Assembly: GCF_000013705.1 (NCBI RefSeq)
Contig: NC_007947.1
Span: 248,001 to 312,000 of the forward strand
From: Methylobacillus flagellatus KT
Lineage (GTDB): Bacteria > Pseudomonadota > Gammaproteobacteria > Burkholderiales > Methylophilaceae
Direction: 5' to 3'
Length of the DNA stretch: 64,000 bases
Position 1 is the first letter of the stretch, and every line of letters starts with the position of its first letter. The position numbers and the translations under genes were made by a program. The notes beneath the pieces are model-generated. The model searched no databases, was not told where the DNA came from, and was given only the letters and a program-made list of their open reading frames with translations. Positions 56,592 through 64,000 of the stretch are shown here, in pieces.

Positions 56592-56974
56592 ATGCACAAT
56601 TTGATGAGAATAATAAAATCCGTACTAATAATTGGCTCTTTAGTTTCTTCAGCAGCATATGTTGAGGTTGGGACTAAAGTTGCAGTCATGGCCTTTTCAT
56701 TAAATGACATGACTAATCTGCCAAATGCCCCTGAAGAGTTGAAGCGCATCAATCTACTCTCCCCCAATTCCATGAAAGCCTCAAAAGCAAAAGTATCAAC
56801 GTGGTGCCTGAAGGCACAAGAGTTAAATCGGAGATCGAGAAGTACTCTTCTACCCGCTTGATCATCGTGGATGTCAAAAACAAATCTGTGGTGATGTCGA
56901 AGTTTGCTCAATTGAGTTCTTGGGCAGACGAGAAGACGACAATCCGTACCGCTGAAAAGCTTGTGCTCAGGTAA
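56592..56974 (+). pseudogene. Small exported protein, frameshifted
   Basis: The reading frame opens at an ATG behind GGGAGAGAG with a signal-like start (MHNLMRIIKSVLIIGSLVSS). Near 56761-56765 a run of five C breaks it; adding one C would join it to a second open frame (SINVVPEGTRVKSEIEKYSS, ending at 56974) and give a 127-residue protein. Without that it ends at 56861 after 89 residues with an unrelated tail. The family is not recognised. It may be a recent pseudogene, a phase-variable gene or a sequence error. Confidence 0.6.
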
Positions 56975-57096
56975 TTAAAGAACGCGAGGATACTCTTCAT
57001 GCTGCAGCAGAACAGTAAATAATGAAGATTTAGGGGTATGGAAATGCTCAAGGAAATATCAAGTACACCACTGTTAAATTTGCAAGGATCCGAATA

Positions 57097-57885
57097 ATGG
57101 AATTGCTGAATAGTTCCTGGTTAATTCGTATGATCGAGAAGGCTGGCCCAAGGCCAATCGACAAGCTTCTTTCTGTGTATACATTGTTGGAAACTTGGTT
57201 GCATGCGCCTGGGATTCGGCAAGGCGTCAATGAAGAATATTCCAATAACTCGCTAATGTTTCAGAGCTGTCCTGCGCTAACTTCCTATCTTGTCTCTTTA
57301 GCCATAGCGGCCAAGCTCAAGAATCCTGCAACTGTCGTTACTCAAATGATGATTCTCCTGCAGGGGGCGATAGCAGAGGAATTACGCAATCCCGAGATGG
57401 GCGCTCTGCTTGCTGCGCAACAGGCCGCAAAGGTAGTAGTAAAAGACGCAACGCCATCAATCATGGTGAGAGCGGATGAAGCCATTCGGGCAAGTGGATA
57501 TGCTGCTACATTCTTGGCGTGCACTATATTGGCGGTGCATTTTTTGCCTTCAAAGAATTCAGCTCCAGTACACAATGCACAGCAGGATGTCGGATATCAG
57601 CAAGTTACTTTGCTATCAAGTATCGATCCTGAGTTACTTCTAAAAGCGTTTGCACTTAGAAAAAGCATGGAGGCCGGGACTTGTCCAACCCCCAATTTCT
57701 TTAGTATGCCCAAGGAACAGATATCGGTATATATGGATATTGTTCACGCTAGGTTATCCAATAACCCGGATATTGATAATAAGAGATTGTCGACTTTCTT
57801 GGCGTGGTATGACCAACAGCGTGCGTGGGAATGCTACCCAAAATCTCAAATCAAGCAACGATTCATATCTAGGATAGGTGTTTAA
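57097..57885 (+). CDS. Membrane protein with a TetR-like ligand-binding domain but no DNA-binding domain
   Basis: 262 residues, unknown function. Residues about 18-116 follow the helix pattern of TetR C-terminal domains: RPIDKLLSVYTLLETWLHAP, later TVVTQMMILLQGAIAEELRN and LLAAQQAAKVVV. No helix-turn-helix precedes it, and none is found in the 120 bp upstream. One membrane helix follows (about 133-151, SGYAATFLACTILAVHFLP), then a 110-residue C-terminal domain with no recognised family. AAGGA lies eight bases before the ATG. A complete TetR regulator starts one base after its stop, so the two are almost certainly cotranscribed. The TetR-like reading is by eye and should be treated as a hypothesis. 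Confidence 0.6.
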   Translation: MELLNSSWLIRMIEKAGPRPIDKLLSVYTLLETWLHAPGIRQGVNEEYSNNSLMFQSCPALTSYLVSLAIAAKLKNPATVVTQMMILLQGAIAEELRNPEMGALLAAQQAAKVVVKDATPSIMVRADEAIRASGYAATFLACTILAVHFLPSKNSAPVHNAQQDVGYQQVTLLSSIDPELLLKAFALRKSMEAGTCPTPNFFSMPKEQISVYMDIVHARLSNNPDIDNKRLSTFLAWYDQQRAWECYPKSQIKQRFISRIGV

Positions 57886-57886
57886 C

Positions 57887-58441
57887 ATGTCATCAAGAAT
57901 ACGCGATTATATCCTTGAGGCTGCTGGCGATCTTTTTTCTCGCCAAGGTTTCAATTCGACTAGTGTTGATAATATTGCCGCACAGGCACAAGTGGCCAAA
58001 GTCACGCTATATAAATATTTCAAATCCAAGGAATTGCTCATCATTGAATATTTGCGCGAGCAGAATTCAAAGCTATGGAAAAAACTGGCGGAATCTCCTC
58101 AACAAGAAAATGCACGAGCTGAGCTTGAGTCAATGGTAATCAGCCTCTTGGAAGTCATTAGTGACAAGGACTTCAAAGGGTTTGCTTCCATCAATGCAGG
58201 AGTCGAGTTTCCCCAAGTCGACAACCCTGTCAATCAAATCTCGAAAGAGTTCTCCAAGCAACTTCGAGAACAAATGACTGAGTTAGCTACTCGAGCAGGA
58301 ATCAAGCATGCGGAAGCTTTGGCCTTGCAGCTGGCCTTGGTGATTGAAGGCGCTTCAATTACCGAAAGAAACCAACAAGGCAGTCAATCAATTTTGCATG
58401 CGCAGACCTTGGTCAAGACATTGATTAATTCGGCTACTTAA
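57887..58441 (+). CDS. TetR family transcriptional regulator
   Basis: One-component repressor of 184 residues. The helix-turn-helix is at residues 24-46 (NSTSVDNIAAQAQVAKVTLYKYF) and the C-terminal domain (about 75-180) contains the ALALQLALVIEGASITER helix at the ligand-pocket position. The ATG at 57887 is preferred to an in-frame GTG at 57878 that overlaps the upstream gene. It follows the HTH-less TetR-like membrane protein by one base. Its target may be the palindrome at 56539. Confidence 0.9.
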   Translation: MSSRIRDYILEAAGDLFSRQGFNSTSVDNIAAQAQVAKVTLYKYFKSKELLIIEYLREQNSKLWKKLAESPQQENARAELESMVISLLEVISDKDFKGFASINAGVEFPQVDNPVNQISKEFSKQLREQMTELATRAGIKHAEALALQLALVIEGASITERNQQGSQSILHAQTLVKTLINSAT

Positions 58442-58634
58442 TGAAGGGAGGTTGCTCAGAGAGCCCATTTTGCAACCACAGCCTTCGTCATGGATATGTG
58501 AGATACAACTGTGGTCAACTTGGGTCAAAAGTTGAGATATCTAAAAGTTAACTAAGATTCAATACTTGAGTTTTTAAAAATCCGCTAGGGCACGCAAAAA
58601 ACACGTGATGCGATAAATAAATGGAGGAGTTGCA

Positions 58635-59114
58635 ATGAGAAACATATTAATAGCGCTGTGTCTTTCCCTGACAGCGTTGAATTCACATGCTGCTGATCAG
58701 ATTGAGAGAATGGCAGCTGATAAGATGCAATCGTATAAAGAGTCTAAAATCAACTGGAAAGATGACCCTATTCTCCCGAAAGGTGCGAAAAGCGCACTTA
58801 TCTTAGGTGATCCATCAAAACCTGGAGTTTTCATTGCGTGGCTTAAATTCCCGGCCAACTACCCAATCCCGGCTCATACACATCCATTTACTGAGGTCAT
58901 TACCGTGCTTAAGGGTAAACTGGGAAATGGGATGGGCGAGGTTTTGGATAAGAAAAAAGGAGAAACTTTGAACGTAGGTGAGAGTTTTGTCCTGCCAGCG
59001 GGCCATGCACATTATGTATGGACAGGAAATGAGGAAACTATTATCGAGTTGATTGCTACAGGGCCATGGGATATTACCTATTCCAATCCAAAAGATGACC
59101 CTAGAACAAAATAA
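58635..59114 (+). CDS. Periplasmic cupin-domain protein
   Basis: Exported single-domain cupin, 159 residues with a signal peptide cut after about residue 19 (ALNSHAADQ). The two cupin motifs are YPIPAHTHPFTEVITVLKG, with metal-binding His-His-Glu, and GESFVLPAGHAHYVW with the last histidine. It resembles ChrR-like anti-sigma cupins and DUF4437-type proteins, but its substrate is unknown. GGAGG precedes the ATG; a bidirectional terminator follows. Confidence 0.85.
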   Translation: MRNILIALCLSLTALNSHAADQIERMAADKMQSYKESKINWKDDPILPKGAKSALILGDPSKPGVFIAWLKFPANYPIPAHTHPFTEVITVLKGKLGNGMGEVLDKKKGETLNVGESFVLPAGHAHYVWTGNEETIIELIATGPWDITYSNPKDDPRTK

Positions 59115-59183
59115 ATGTTTAATAGTGTGATTTTGTCTAACTGAGCAAGCGACAATTAGAAAGCTCAGGATTATCTAAGCGAA

Positions 59184-59209
59184 AAAAAGCCCGCATTTGC
59201 GGGCTTTTT
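59184..59209. terminator. Bidirectional terminator between the cupin gene and rpmG
   Basis: AAAAAGCCCGCA (59184-59195) pairs with TGCGGGCTTTTT (59198-59209), with A- and T-tracts on both sides. The same hairpin core is found after the prepilin gene at 2428. Confidence 0.9.
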
Positions 59210-59224
59210 GTTCAGCTGAGATTA

Positions 59225-59380
59225 TTACTTCAGCTTGGTTTCCTTGTACAGGACATGCTTACGGGCAACGGGATCAAACTTCTTGATCTCCATTTTTTCT
59301 GGCATGGTGCGCTTGTTCTTGGTCGTGGTGTAGAAGTGACCAGTACCTGCGCTGGATTCCAGTTTGATTTTTTCACGCAT
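59225..59380 (-). CDS. rpmG: 50S ribosomal protein L33
   Basis: 51-residue large-subunit protein, [20 protein letters not shown] and so on to KETKLK. It has no cysteines, so it is the zinc-free form, unlike the zinc-binding L36 in this window. It lies ten bases downstream of rpmB, the conserved rpmBG pair. Confidence 0.97.
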   Translation of the reverse strand: MREKIKLESSAGTGHFYTTTKNKRTMPEKMEIKKFDPVARKHVLYKETKLK

Positions 59381-59390
59381 GATTCAGTCC

Positions 59391-59627
59391 TTAGATCTTT
59401 TCGCCGCTGGCGCGCAGATCAGCCAGAACAGCATCGATACCATTCTTGTCGATAGTGCGCAGAGCAGCATTGGTGATACGTAGGCTAACCCAGCGGTTTT
59501 CGCTCTCAACCCAGAACTTGCGGTTTTGCAGGTTAGGAAGGAAACGACGCTTGGTCTTGTTGTTTGCGTGGGAAACATTATTCCCAACCATCGGCTTTTT
59601 GCCGGTTACCTGACATACGCGTGCCAT
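59391..59627 (-). CDS. rpmB: 50S ribosomal protein L28
   Basis: 78-residue large-subunit protein. [20 protein letters not shown] begins it and [21 protein letters not shown] follows. The ATG at 59627 has GGAGT upstream; longer readings lack conservation. Confidence 0.97.
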   Translation of the reverse strand: MARVCQVTGKKPMVGNNVSHANNKTKRRFLPNLQNRKFWVESENRWVSLRITNAALRTIDKNGIDAVLADLRASGEKI

Positions 59628-59712
59628 GGCGGACTCCGAAATTCGAAAAGACCGCATTTATACCATGAAAAACGGAGTCTTTTCAAGTGAATTCAAAGAT
59701 TTTTCCAATGAC

Positions 59713-60165
59713 TTACTGCCGGCCGGTGCTGCCGAAACCGCCTGTACCGCGTTCGCTGGCCTGGAAATCGTCGACAATATTGAAGTTCGCCTGCATGACC
59801 GGAACGATCACCAGTTGGGCAATGCGCTCCAGCGGATTGAGGATGAAACTTTCCTTGCCACGGTTCCAGCAGGAAACCAGGAGCTGTCCCTGATAGTCCG
59901 AGTCGATCAGTCCAACTAGGTTGCCAAGCACGATGCCGTGCTTATGGCCTAGGCCGGAACGCGGCAGTATCAATGCCGCATAATGCGGATCAGCGAGGTG
60001 GATTGCCATGCCGGTGGGGATCATGATGGTCTCGCCTGGCGCAAGGGTTTGCGTATGTTCGGTACAGGCCCGCAAATCCAGCCCTGCGGAGCCAGGCGTG
60101 GCATAGCTGGGCAGCATATGATGCAAACGGTTGTCAAGAATCTTGACGTCTATTGTGAGGCTCAT
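59713..60165 (-). CDS. dut: dUTP diphosphatase
   Basis: Hydrolyses dUTP to dUMP, keeping uracil out of DNA and feeding thymidylate synthesis. It is 150 residues and a trimer in known cases. The motifs are [33 protein letters not shown] and the C-terminal GTGGFGSTG arm. It overlaps coaBC by four bases, a common coaBC-dut pair. Confidence 0.97.
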   Translation of the reverse strand: MSLTIDVKILDNRLHHMLPSYATPGSAGLDLRACTEHTQTLAPGETIMIPTGMAIHLADPHYAALILPRSGLGHKHGIVLGNLVGLIDSDYQGQLLVSCWNRGKESFILNPLERIAQLVIVPVMQANFNIVDDFQASERGTGGFGSTGRQ

Positions 60166-61397
60166 GAACGTACTTCCTGGGTTTGTGTTGGGGGCGGCTT
60201 GGCCGCTTGGCTTTTGTCCAGCATGGCGGCGACATGTTGCAACAGGCCGCGCGCCAAGGTGAGTTTGGGCGCCTGTGGCAAAGGGTGTATTCCTTCATCG
60301 TCGAGCAATACCAGGCTGCTTTGGTCTCGCCCCAGGGCTTCGCTGGCGATATTGGCGGCAATCAACGGCAGGCGCTTTCTGCGGCGTTTTTCTTCGGCAT
60401 ACTGCAGCATATTCTCGCTTTCAGCGGCAAAGCCGACGCAGAACGGTGCATCATCGCGCGAGGCGATAGTGGCGAGAATATCCGGCGTCGCTTCCAATGT
60501 GAGGGTGAGCGGCGCTGTGTTTTTCTTGATCTTGTGCTGGCTCACCTGGATAGGGCGGTAGTCCGCCACGGCCGCGACCGAGATGAAAATGTCCTGGTCC
60601 TTGAGGTGAGCTTCGACGGCCGCGAGCATTTCCTGCGCGCTCGTGACATGAATGGTGTTGGCACCTGCAGGCGCCTGTAATGCAACCGGCCCGCTCACCA
60701 GCGTGACTTCTGCGCCCATCTCGATGGCTGCGCGGGCAAGGCTGTAGCCCATTTTGCCCGAGCTGTGATTGGTGATGACACGTACCGGGTCGATGGTTTC
60801 CTGTGTGGGCCCGGCAGTGATGAGCATGCGCTTTCCTGTAAAAAGTTTGGGCTGGAAGGCCGAGAGCAGGTGCTCGACCAACTCGTCCGGCTCAAGCATG
60901 CGGCCGAGCCCGGTTTCCCCGCAGGCTTGCGAACCGCTGGCGGGCCCCAGAATGCTGATGCCGTCGTGCTGCAATTGGCGGATATTGCGCTGCGTGGCGG
61001 GATTGCTCCACATTTGCCGGTTCATTGCCGGTGCGACCAGCAGCTTGCAGTCGCGCGCCAGGCAAAGCGTAGACAGCAGGTCATCTGCCGCGCCATATGC
61101 CAGCTTGGCCAGGAAGTCCGCACTGGCGGGCGCCACCAGTATGGCATCTACCTGGCGAGACAGGTCGATATGCGCCATGCCGTTGCCTTTGTCCCCTTGC
61201 CATAAATCAGTGTAGACAGGCTTGCCGGAAAGTGCCTGGAATGTCATGGGCGTGACGAATTGCGTCGCTGCCTGTGTCATGGCCACCTGCACATCAATGT
61301 CCTGCTTGACCAGCAACCTGACCAGTTCCGCAGCCTTGTAGGCAGCAATGCCGCCTGTCACGCCGAGCAAGAGTTTTTTTATGGAATAATGGCTCAT
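60162..61397 (-). CDS. coaBC: Phosphopantothenoylcysteine synthetase/decarboxylase CoaBC
   Basis: Bifunctional enzyme of coenzyme A synthesis, 411 residues. The N-terminal CoaC half is an FMN flavoprotein ([16 protein letters not shown] near residue 10; catalytic cysteine region [14 protein letters not shown]). The C-terminal CoaB half binds nucleotide ([20 protein letters not shown]) and joins cysteine to phosphopantothenate. The ATG at 61397 matches the family start; the frame is open further upstream but without conserved residues. It diverges from radC. Confidence 0.95.
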   Translation of the reverse strand: MSHYSIKKLLLGVTGGIAAYKAAELVRLLVKQDIDVQVAMTQAATQFVTPMTFQALSGKPVYTDLWQGDKGNGMAHIDLSRQVDAILVAPASADFLAKLAYGAADDLLSTLCLARDCKLLVAPAMNRQMWSNPATQRNIRQLQHDGISILGPASGSQACGETGLGRMLEPDELVEHLLSAFQPKLFTGKRMLITAGPTQETIDPVRVITNHSSGKMGYSLARAAIEMGAEVTLVSGPVALQAPAGANTIHVTSAQEMLAAVEAHLKDQDIFISVAAVADYRPIQVSQHKIKKNTAPLTLTLEATPDILATIASRDDAPFCVGFAAESENMLQYAEEKRRRKRLPLIAANIASEALGRDQSSLVLLDDEGIHPLPQAPKLTLARGLLQHVAAMLDKSQAAKPPPTQTQEVRS

Positions 61398-61466
61398 CAG
61401 GAAATGCGCAGATGCAGCAAACACTGCGATATAGAAGTTGCTTGATTTTATATGAAAGGCTGAATC

Positions 61467-62141
61467 GTGGCGATTACTGATTGGCCCGAGGGTGAGCGGC
61501 CTCGGGAGAAGTTGCGGGCGGCGGGCGCGATGGCGCTTTCGGATGCTGAACTGCTGGCCATTTTTCTGCGTACCGGCGTGGCCGGCAAGAGTGCCGTAGA
61601 CCTGGCGCGCGAACTGCTGAAGCGGTTTTCCAGCCTCAACGGCATTTTTGCAGCCAGTGCCGAGGAGATTTGCCAGGTGCATGGCATGGGGCTGAGCAAG
61701 TTCGTGCAGTTGCAGGCGATCTTCGAAATGAGTCGCCGGGCATTGCTAGAGCAGATGCAGGGGCGTGATGTGCTGACGTCGCCCCAGGCGGTGCGCCAGT
61801 ACTTGAGCTTGAGAATCGGCGCGTTGCCACGTGAAGTCTTCATCGGTATTTTTCTCGATGCGCAGCACCGGGTATTGGCGGTGGAGGAGCTGTTCAGCGG
61901 CACATTGACCCAGACCAGCGTATATCCACGCGAAGTCGTCAAATGCGCCCTGCGACACAATGCCGCAGCCATGATATTTGCCCATAACCACCCATCCGGC
62001 GTCCCGGAACCCAGTCAGGCCGACCGCGCACTGACCGAGGCATTGAAAGCGGCACTTAACCTGATCGACATTCGCGTACTCGACCATTTTGTCGTTGCTG
62101 GCAATCAGCTTGTATCATTTTCGGAGCGGGGATTGATTTAA
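61467..62141 (+). CDS. radC: RadC-like JAB-domain protein
   Basis: 224-residue protein with an N-terminal helix-hairpin-helix part (RERPREKL-like [23 protein letters not shown]) and a C-terminal JAB/MPN metalloprotease-like domain with [21 protein letters not shown] carrying the HxH...S..D zinc site. Despite the name, a role in DNA repair is not established. It diverges from coaBC, the usual arrangement. Confidence 0.95.
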
Positions 62142-62254
62142 AGGCGGCAGGTTCTGCATGCCGCTGGCAAACCCCGGTTCAGCCAGTGGCCGTGGGCGTA
62201 AAGCAAGCAGTCGAACGCAAGGTAGGGGGTGCAAAAAAGGCGTTCTAACTACGT

Positions 62255-62536
62255 CTAGCGCCCCTTGCGGCTGAGAGATCCACGGTTGAAGTCCTTGTCT
62301 CCTGGCGGGATGCATCGCGTGCCAAACCAGCCGCCCTGTGATCCGGGCGGACAATCCCTGACAGATTGCCTAGGTTGTGTTTTCTCCTGGTCGGCATACT
62401 GCCAGCTGCCGTCCTCGTTCAGGATGACGCGTTCACCGTTGGCAGTGGTCGCATGCTGCGGTGAGGGTGCCTCTTCTGCCCAGGCGAGCATAGCGAATAT
62501 GCTCCCAAGCGCAGTGGCAAGCAAAAACTGTTTCAT
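62255..62536 (-). CDS. Small exported protein of unknown function
   Basis: 93 residues from the ATG at 62536. A signal peptide ends near residue 20 (LGSIFAMLAWAEE), and the mature part has NGERVILNEDGSWQYAD, a short motif common in exported hypothetical proteins. Two cysteines (CPPGSQGGWFGTRC) near the C-terminus could form a disulfide. No function can be assigned. It converges with radC. Confidence 0.65.
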   Translation of the reverse strand: MKQFLLATALGSIFAMLAWAEEAPSPQHATTANGERVILNEDGSWQYADQEKTQPRQSVRDCPPGSQGGWFGTRCIPPGDKDFNRGSLSRKGR

Positions 62537-62732
62537 ATCATCATCTCCATTGATGTCATTGTGAATAGTGTTATTGTCAGGAGGAATGACATGCATGCCA
62601 AAGGTTGGTTCCGGGACAGAATGGGTTGTCAGGGCGGGAAGGGCCGGCTCGCTTCGACTGGTGGCATGCTAACCCTCTTCATGAGTATCCTGGGTTGAAG
62701 GGGGCTCACTAGGCATTCTTGTAGTCGCTGTG

Positions 62733-64000
62733 TTAATACACATCCCGCACATAGCGCTTATCCTGCGCCATCTTGGCGACATATTGTGCCGCGGCCTCTG
62801 CGCTCATGTTGCCGTGTGTCTGCACAACCTGCTTGAGCGCGGCATCCACATCGCGCGACATGCGGGCGGCATCGCCGCAGACGCAAAAATGCGCCCCCTG
62901 CTCCAGCCATCGCCATAGTTCCGCGCCATGTTCCAGCATTCGGTGCTGCACGTAGATTTTCTCCTGCTGGTCACGCGAGAATGCCGTGTCCAGACGATGC
63001 AAGATGCCTGCCTGCTGCATGGCGGCCAGTTCGTCGCGGTAGTAAAAATCCGTATCAACATGCTGCTCGCCGAAGAACAACCAGTTTTTCCCGCTGGCGC
63101 CTGCGGCCTGCCGCTCTTGCAGGAAAGCGCGGAACGGGGCAATGCCGGTGCCGGGACCTACCATGATGAGTGGAGTCTCGGGGTTGCGGGGAACCCGGAA
63201 ATGGGGGGATTTCTGCAGGAAGATGGGGACAGGAAGTCCTTTCGCCCGGTCGGCAAGAAAGGTGGAGCAGACACCACCGCGTTCGCCGTAACGCACGATG
63301 GACACCGTCAGGTGCACTTGGTCGGTAACGGTCTTGGGACTGGATGAAATTGAATACAGGCGTGGTTGCAGGCGCTTCAATACCCCCAGCCATTCCGAAA
63401 CTTCCACCTTGATGGGATAGGCATGCAGCAGGTCTACCGGCTGCTTGCCCCAGAGCCATGGCTTGAGCTCGCCCTGCTTGCCGATCCTGTCGGCAAGGTC
63501 GGCACTGCCGGAACGTGCAGCGATGAACTGCAGCATTTCAGGCGTGATACGCGCGATCTCGTAGTGGTTCGACAAGGCCTCCACCAATGTCATTTCGCCG
63601 TGCTCATGCACATCTACGACAGTGGCGGGGGAAAACTGCAGGGCCGTGAGCATTTCCCCTACCAGTGCCGGATCGTTACGCGGCCAGACACCCAGCGCAT
63701 CGCCCGCCTCATACTGGAAATCGCTGCCGCCGAGGTCAAAGGCAAACTGACGCACCTCTTTTTCCGCGCCGTTGCCACTCAGGCGTTGGTTCACCACCAG
63801 CTGGGCATGCAAGGGGTGGTGACGAGTATAGGAAGGGGCTGTCGTGCCGGGGCACGTCATGTCGGCCGGCATGTCGCCGGCTAATATCAGCTCGGGTTGC
63901 CGGTCTGTTGTGGTGGATGGGTGAGGAGATTTCCGGCTTGCAAGTGCGCTGACCACTTGGCCGAGCCAGACCTGGGCCGCAGTTTCATAATCCGGCTCGC
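62733..64000 (-). CDS. cysJ: Sulfite reductase (NADPH) flavoprotein alpha-component (5' end beyond the window)
   Basis: Electron-transfer subunit that passes electrons from NADPH through FAD and FMN to the sulfite reductase hemoprotein. The frame is still open at 64000; the visible 422 codons start in the linker (PDYETAAQVWLGQVV) and include the FAD-binding PRLYSISSSP and GGVCSTFLAD, the NADPH-binding GPGTGIAPFRAFLQERQAAG and the CysJ-type end KRYVRDVY. The flavodoxin domain must lie upstream, outside. cysI is not downstream, so the usual cysJI order is absent on this side. Confidence 0.92.
   Translation of the reverse strand, partial: EPDYETAAQVWLGQVVSALASRKSPHPSTTTDRQPELILAGDMPADMTCPGTTAPSYTRHHPLHAQLVVNQRLSGNGAEKEVRQFAFDLGGSDFQYEAGDALGVWPRNDPALVGEMLTALQFSPATVVDVHEHGEMTLVEALSNHYEIARITPEMLQFIAARSGSADLADRIGKQGELKPWLWGKQPVDLLHAYPIKVEVSEWLGVLKRLQPRLYSISSSPKTVTDQVHLTVSIVRYGERGGVCSTFLADRAKGLPVPIFLQKSPHFRVPRNPETPLIMVGPGTGIAPFRAFLQERQAAGASGKNWLFFGEQHVDTDFYYRDELAAMQQAGILHRLDTAFSRDQQEKIYVQHRMLEHGAELWRWLEQGAHFCVCGDAARMSRDVDAALKQVVQTHGNMSAEAAAQYVAKMAQDKRYVRDVY

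Noticed and set aside
60183..60680. Plus-strand open frames over coaBC
   Set aside because: Antisense to a well conserved enzyme, overlapping each other, without motifs.

Overview
The window is 64 kb of chromosome from a betaproteobacterium, most likely an obligate methylotroph of the Methylophilaceae (Methylobacillus-like). The evidence is a hexulose-6-phosphate synthase gene (key enzyme of the ribulose monophosphate cycle), betaproteobacterial gene order throughout (mla, his-tat, sspAB, the tRNA-tuf-secE-nusG-rpl-rpoBC-str-S10-spc-alpha ribosomal block), and proteins of typical proteobacterial length. No insertion sequence, prophage or CRISPR array was seen.

Layout. 1-2.5 kb: the 5' part of a membrane sensor histidine kinase, divergent from a prepilin-like gene that has a good sigma-54 promoter. 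2.5-9.1 kb: envelope genes (mlaFEDCB phospholipid transport, a two-gene ABC exporter, a BolA-like and a monothiol glutaredoxin gene, murA). 9.2-18.4 kb: the histidine operon hisG-D-C-B-H-A-F-I-E, interrupted between hisC and hisB by the hexulose-6-phosphate synthase gene and its own terminator, then a HIT hydrolase and tatABC. 18.4-21.6 kb: a periplasmic HtrA-type protease (minus strand), a Nif3-like protein and sspAB.

21.6-53.1 kb: an almost continuous translation and transcription block: four tRNAs, tuf copy 1, tRNA-Trp, secE, nusG, rplKAJL, rpoBC, rpsLG, fusA, tuf copy 2, rpsJ, the S10 and spc operons with secY, infA and rpmJ, then rpsM, rpsK, rpoA and rplQ. rpsD is missing from its usual place between rpsK and rpoA. 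Several internal promoters are superimposed on perfect palindromes, and rpoB carries a proline at the position of E. coli L511 in the rifampicin pocket.

53.3-56.1 kb: an mgtE magnesium transporter and an MscS channel gene that overlap. 56.1-59.1 kb: an AT-rich accessory patch holding a decayed minus-strand gene, a frameshifted small exported protein behind a perfect 12-bp operator-like palindrome, a membrane protein that looks like a TetR ligand-binding domain without its DNA-binding part, a complete TetR regulator and a periplasmic cupin. This is the best place in the window for an undescribed small system. 59.2-64 kb: housekeeping genes rpmG, rpmB, dut, coaBC (minus strand), divergent radC, a small exported protein and the 3' part of cysJ, which runs off the window.

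All function calls come from reading the translated sequence and recalling family motifs; no database search was run.
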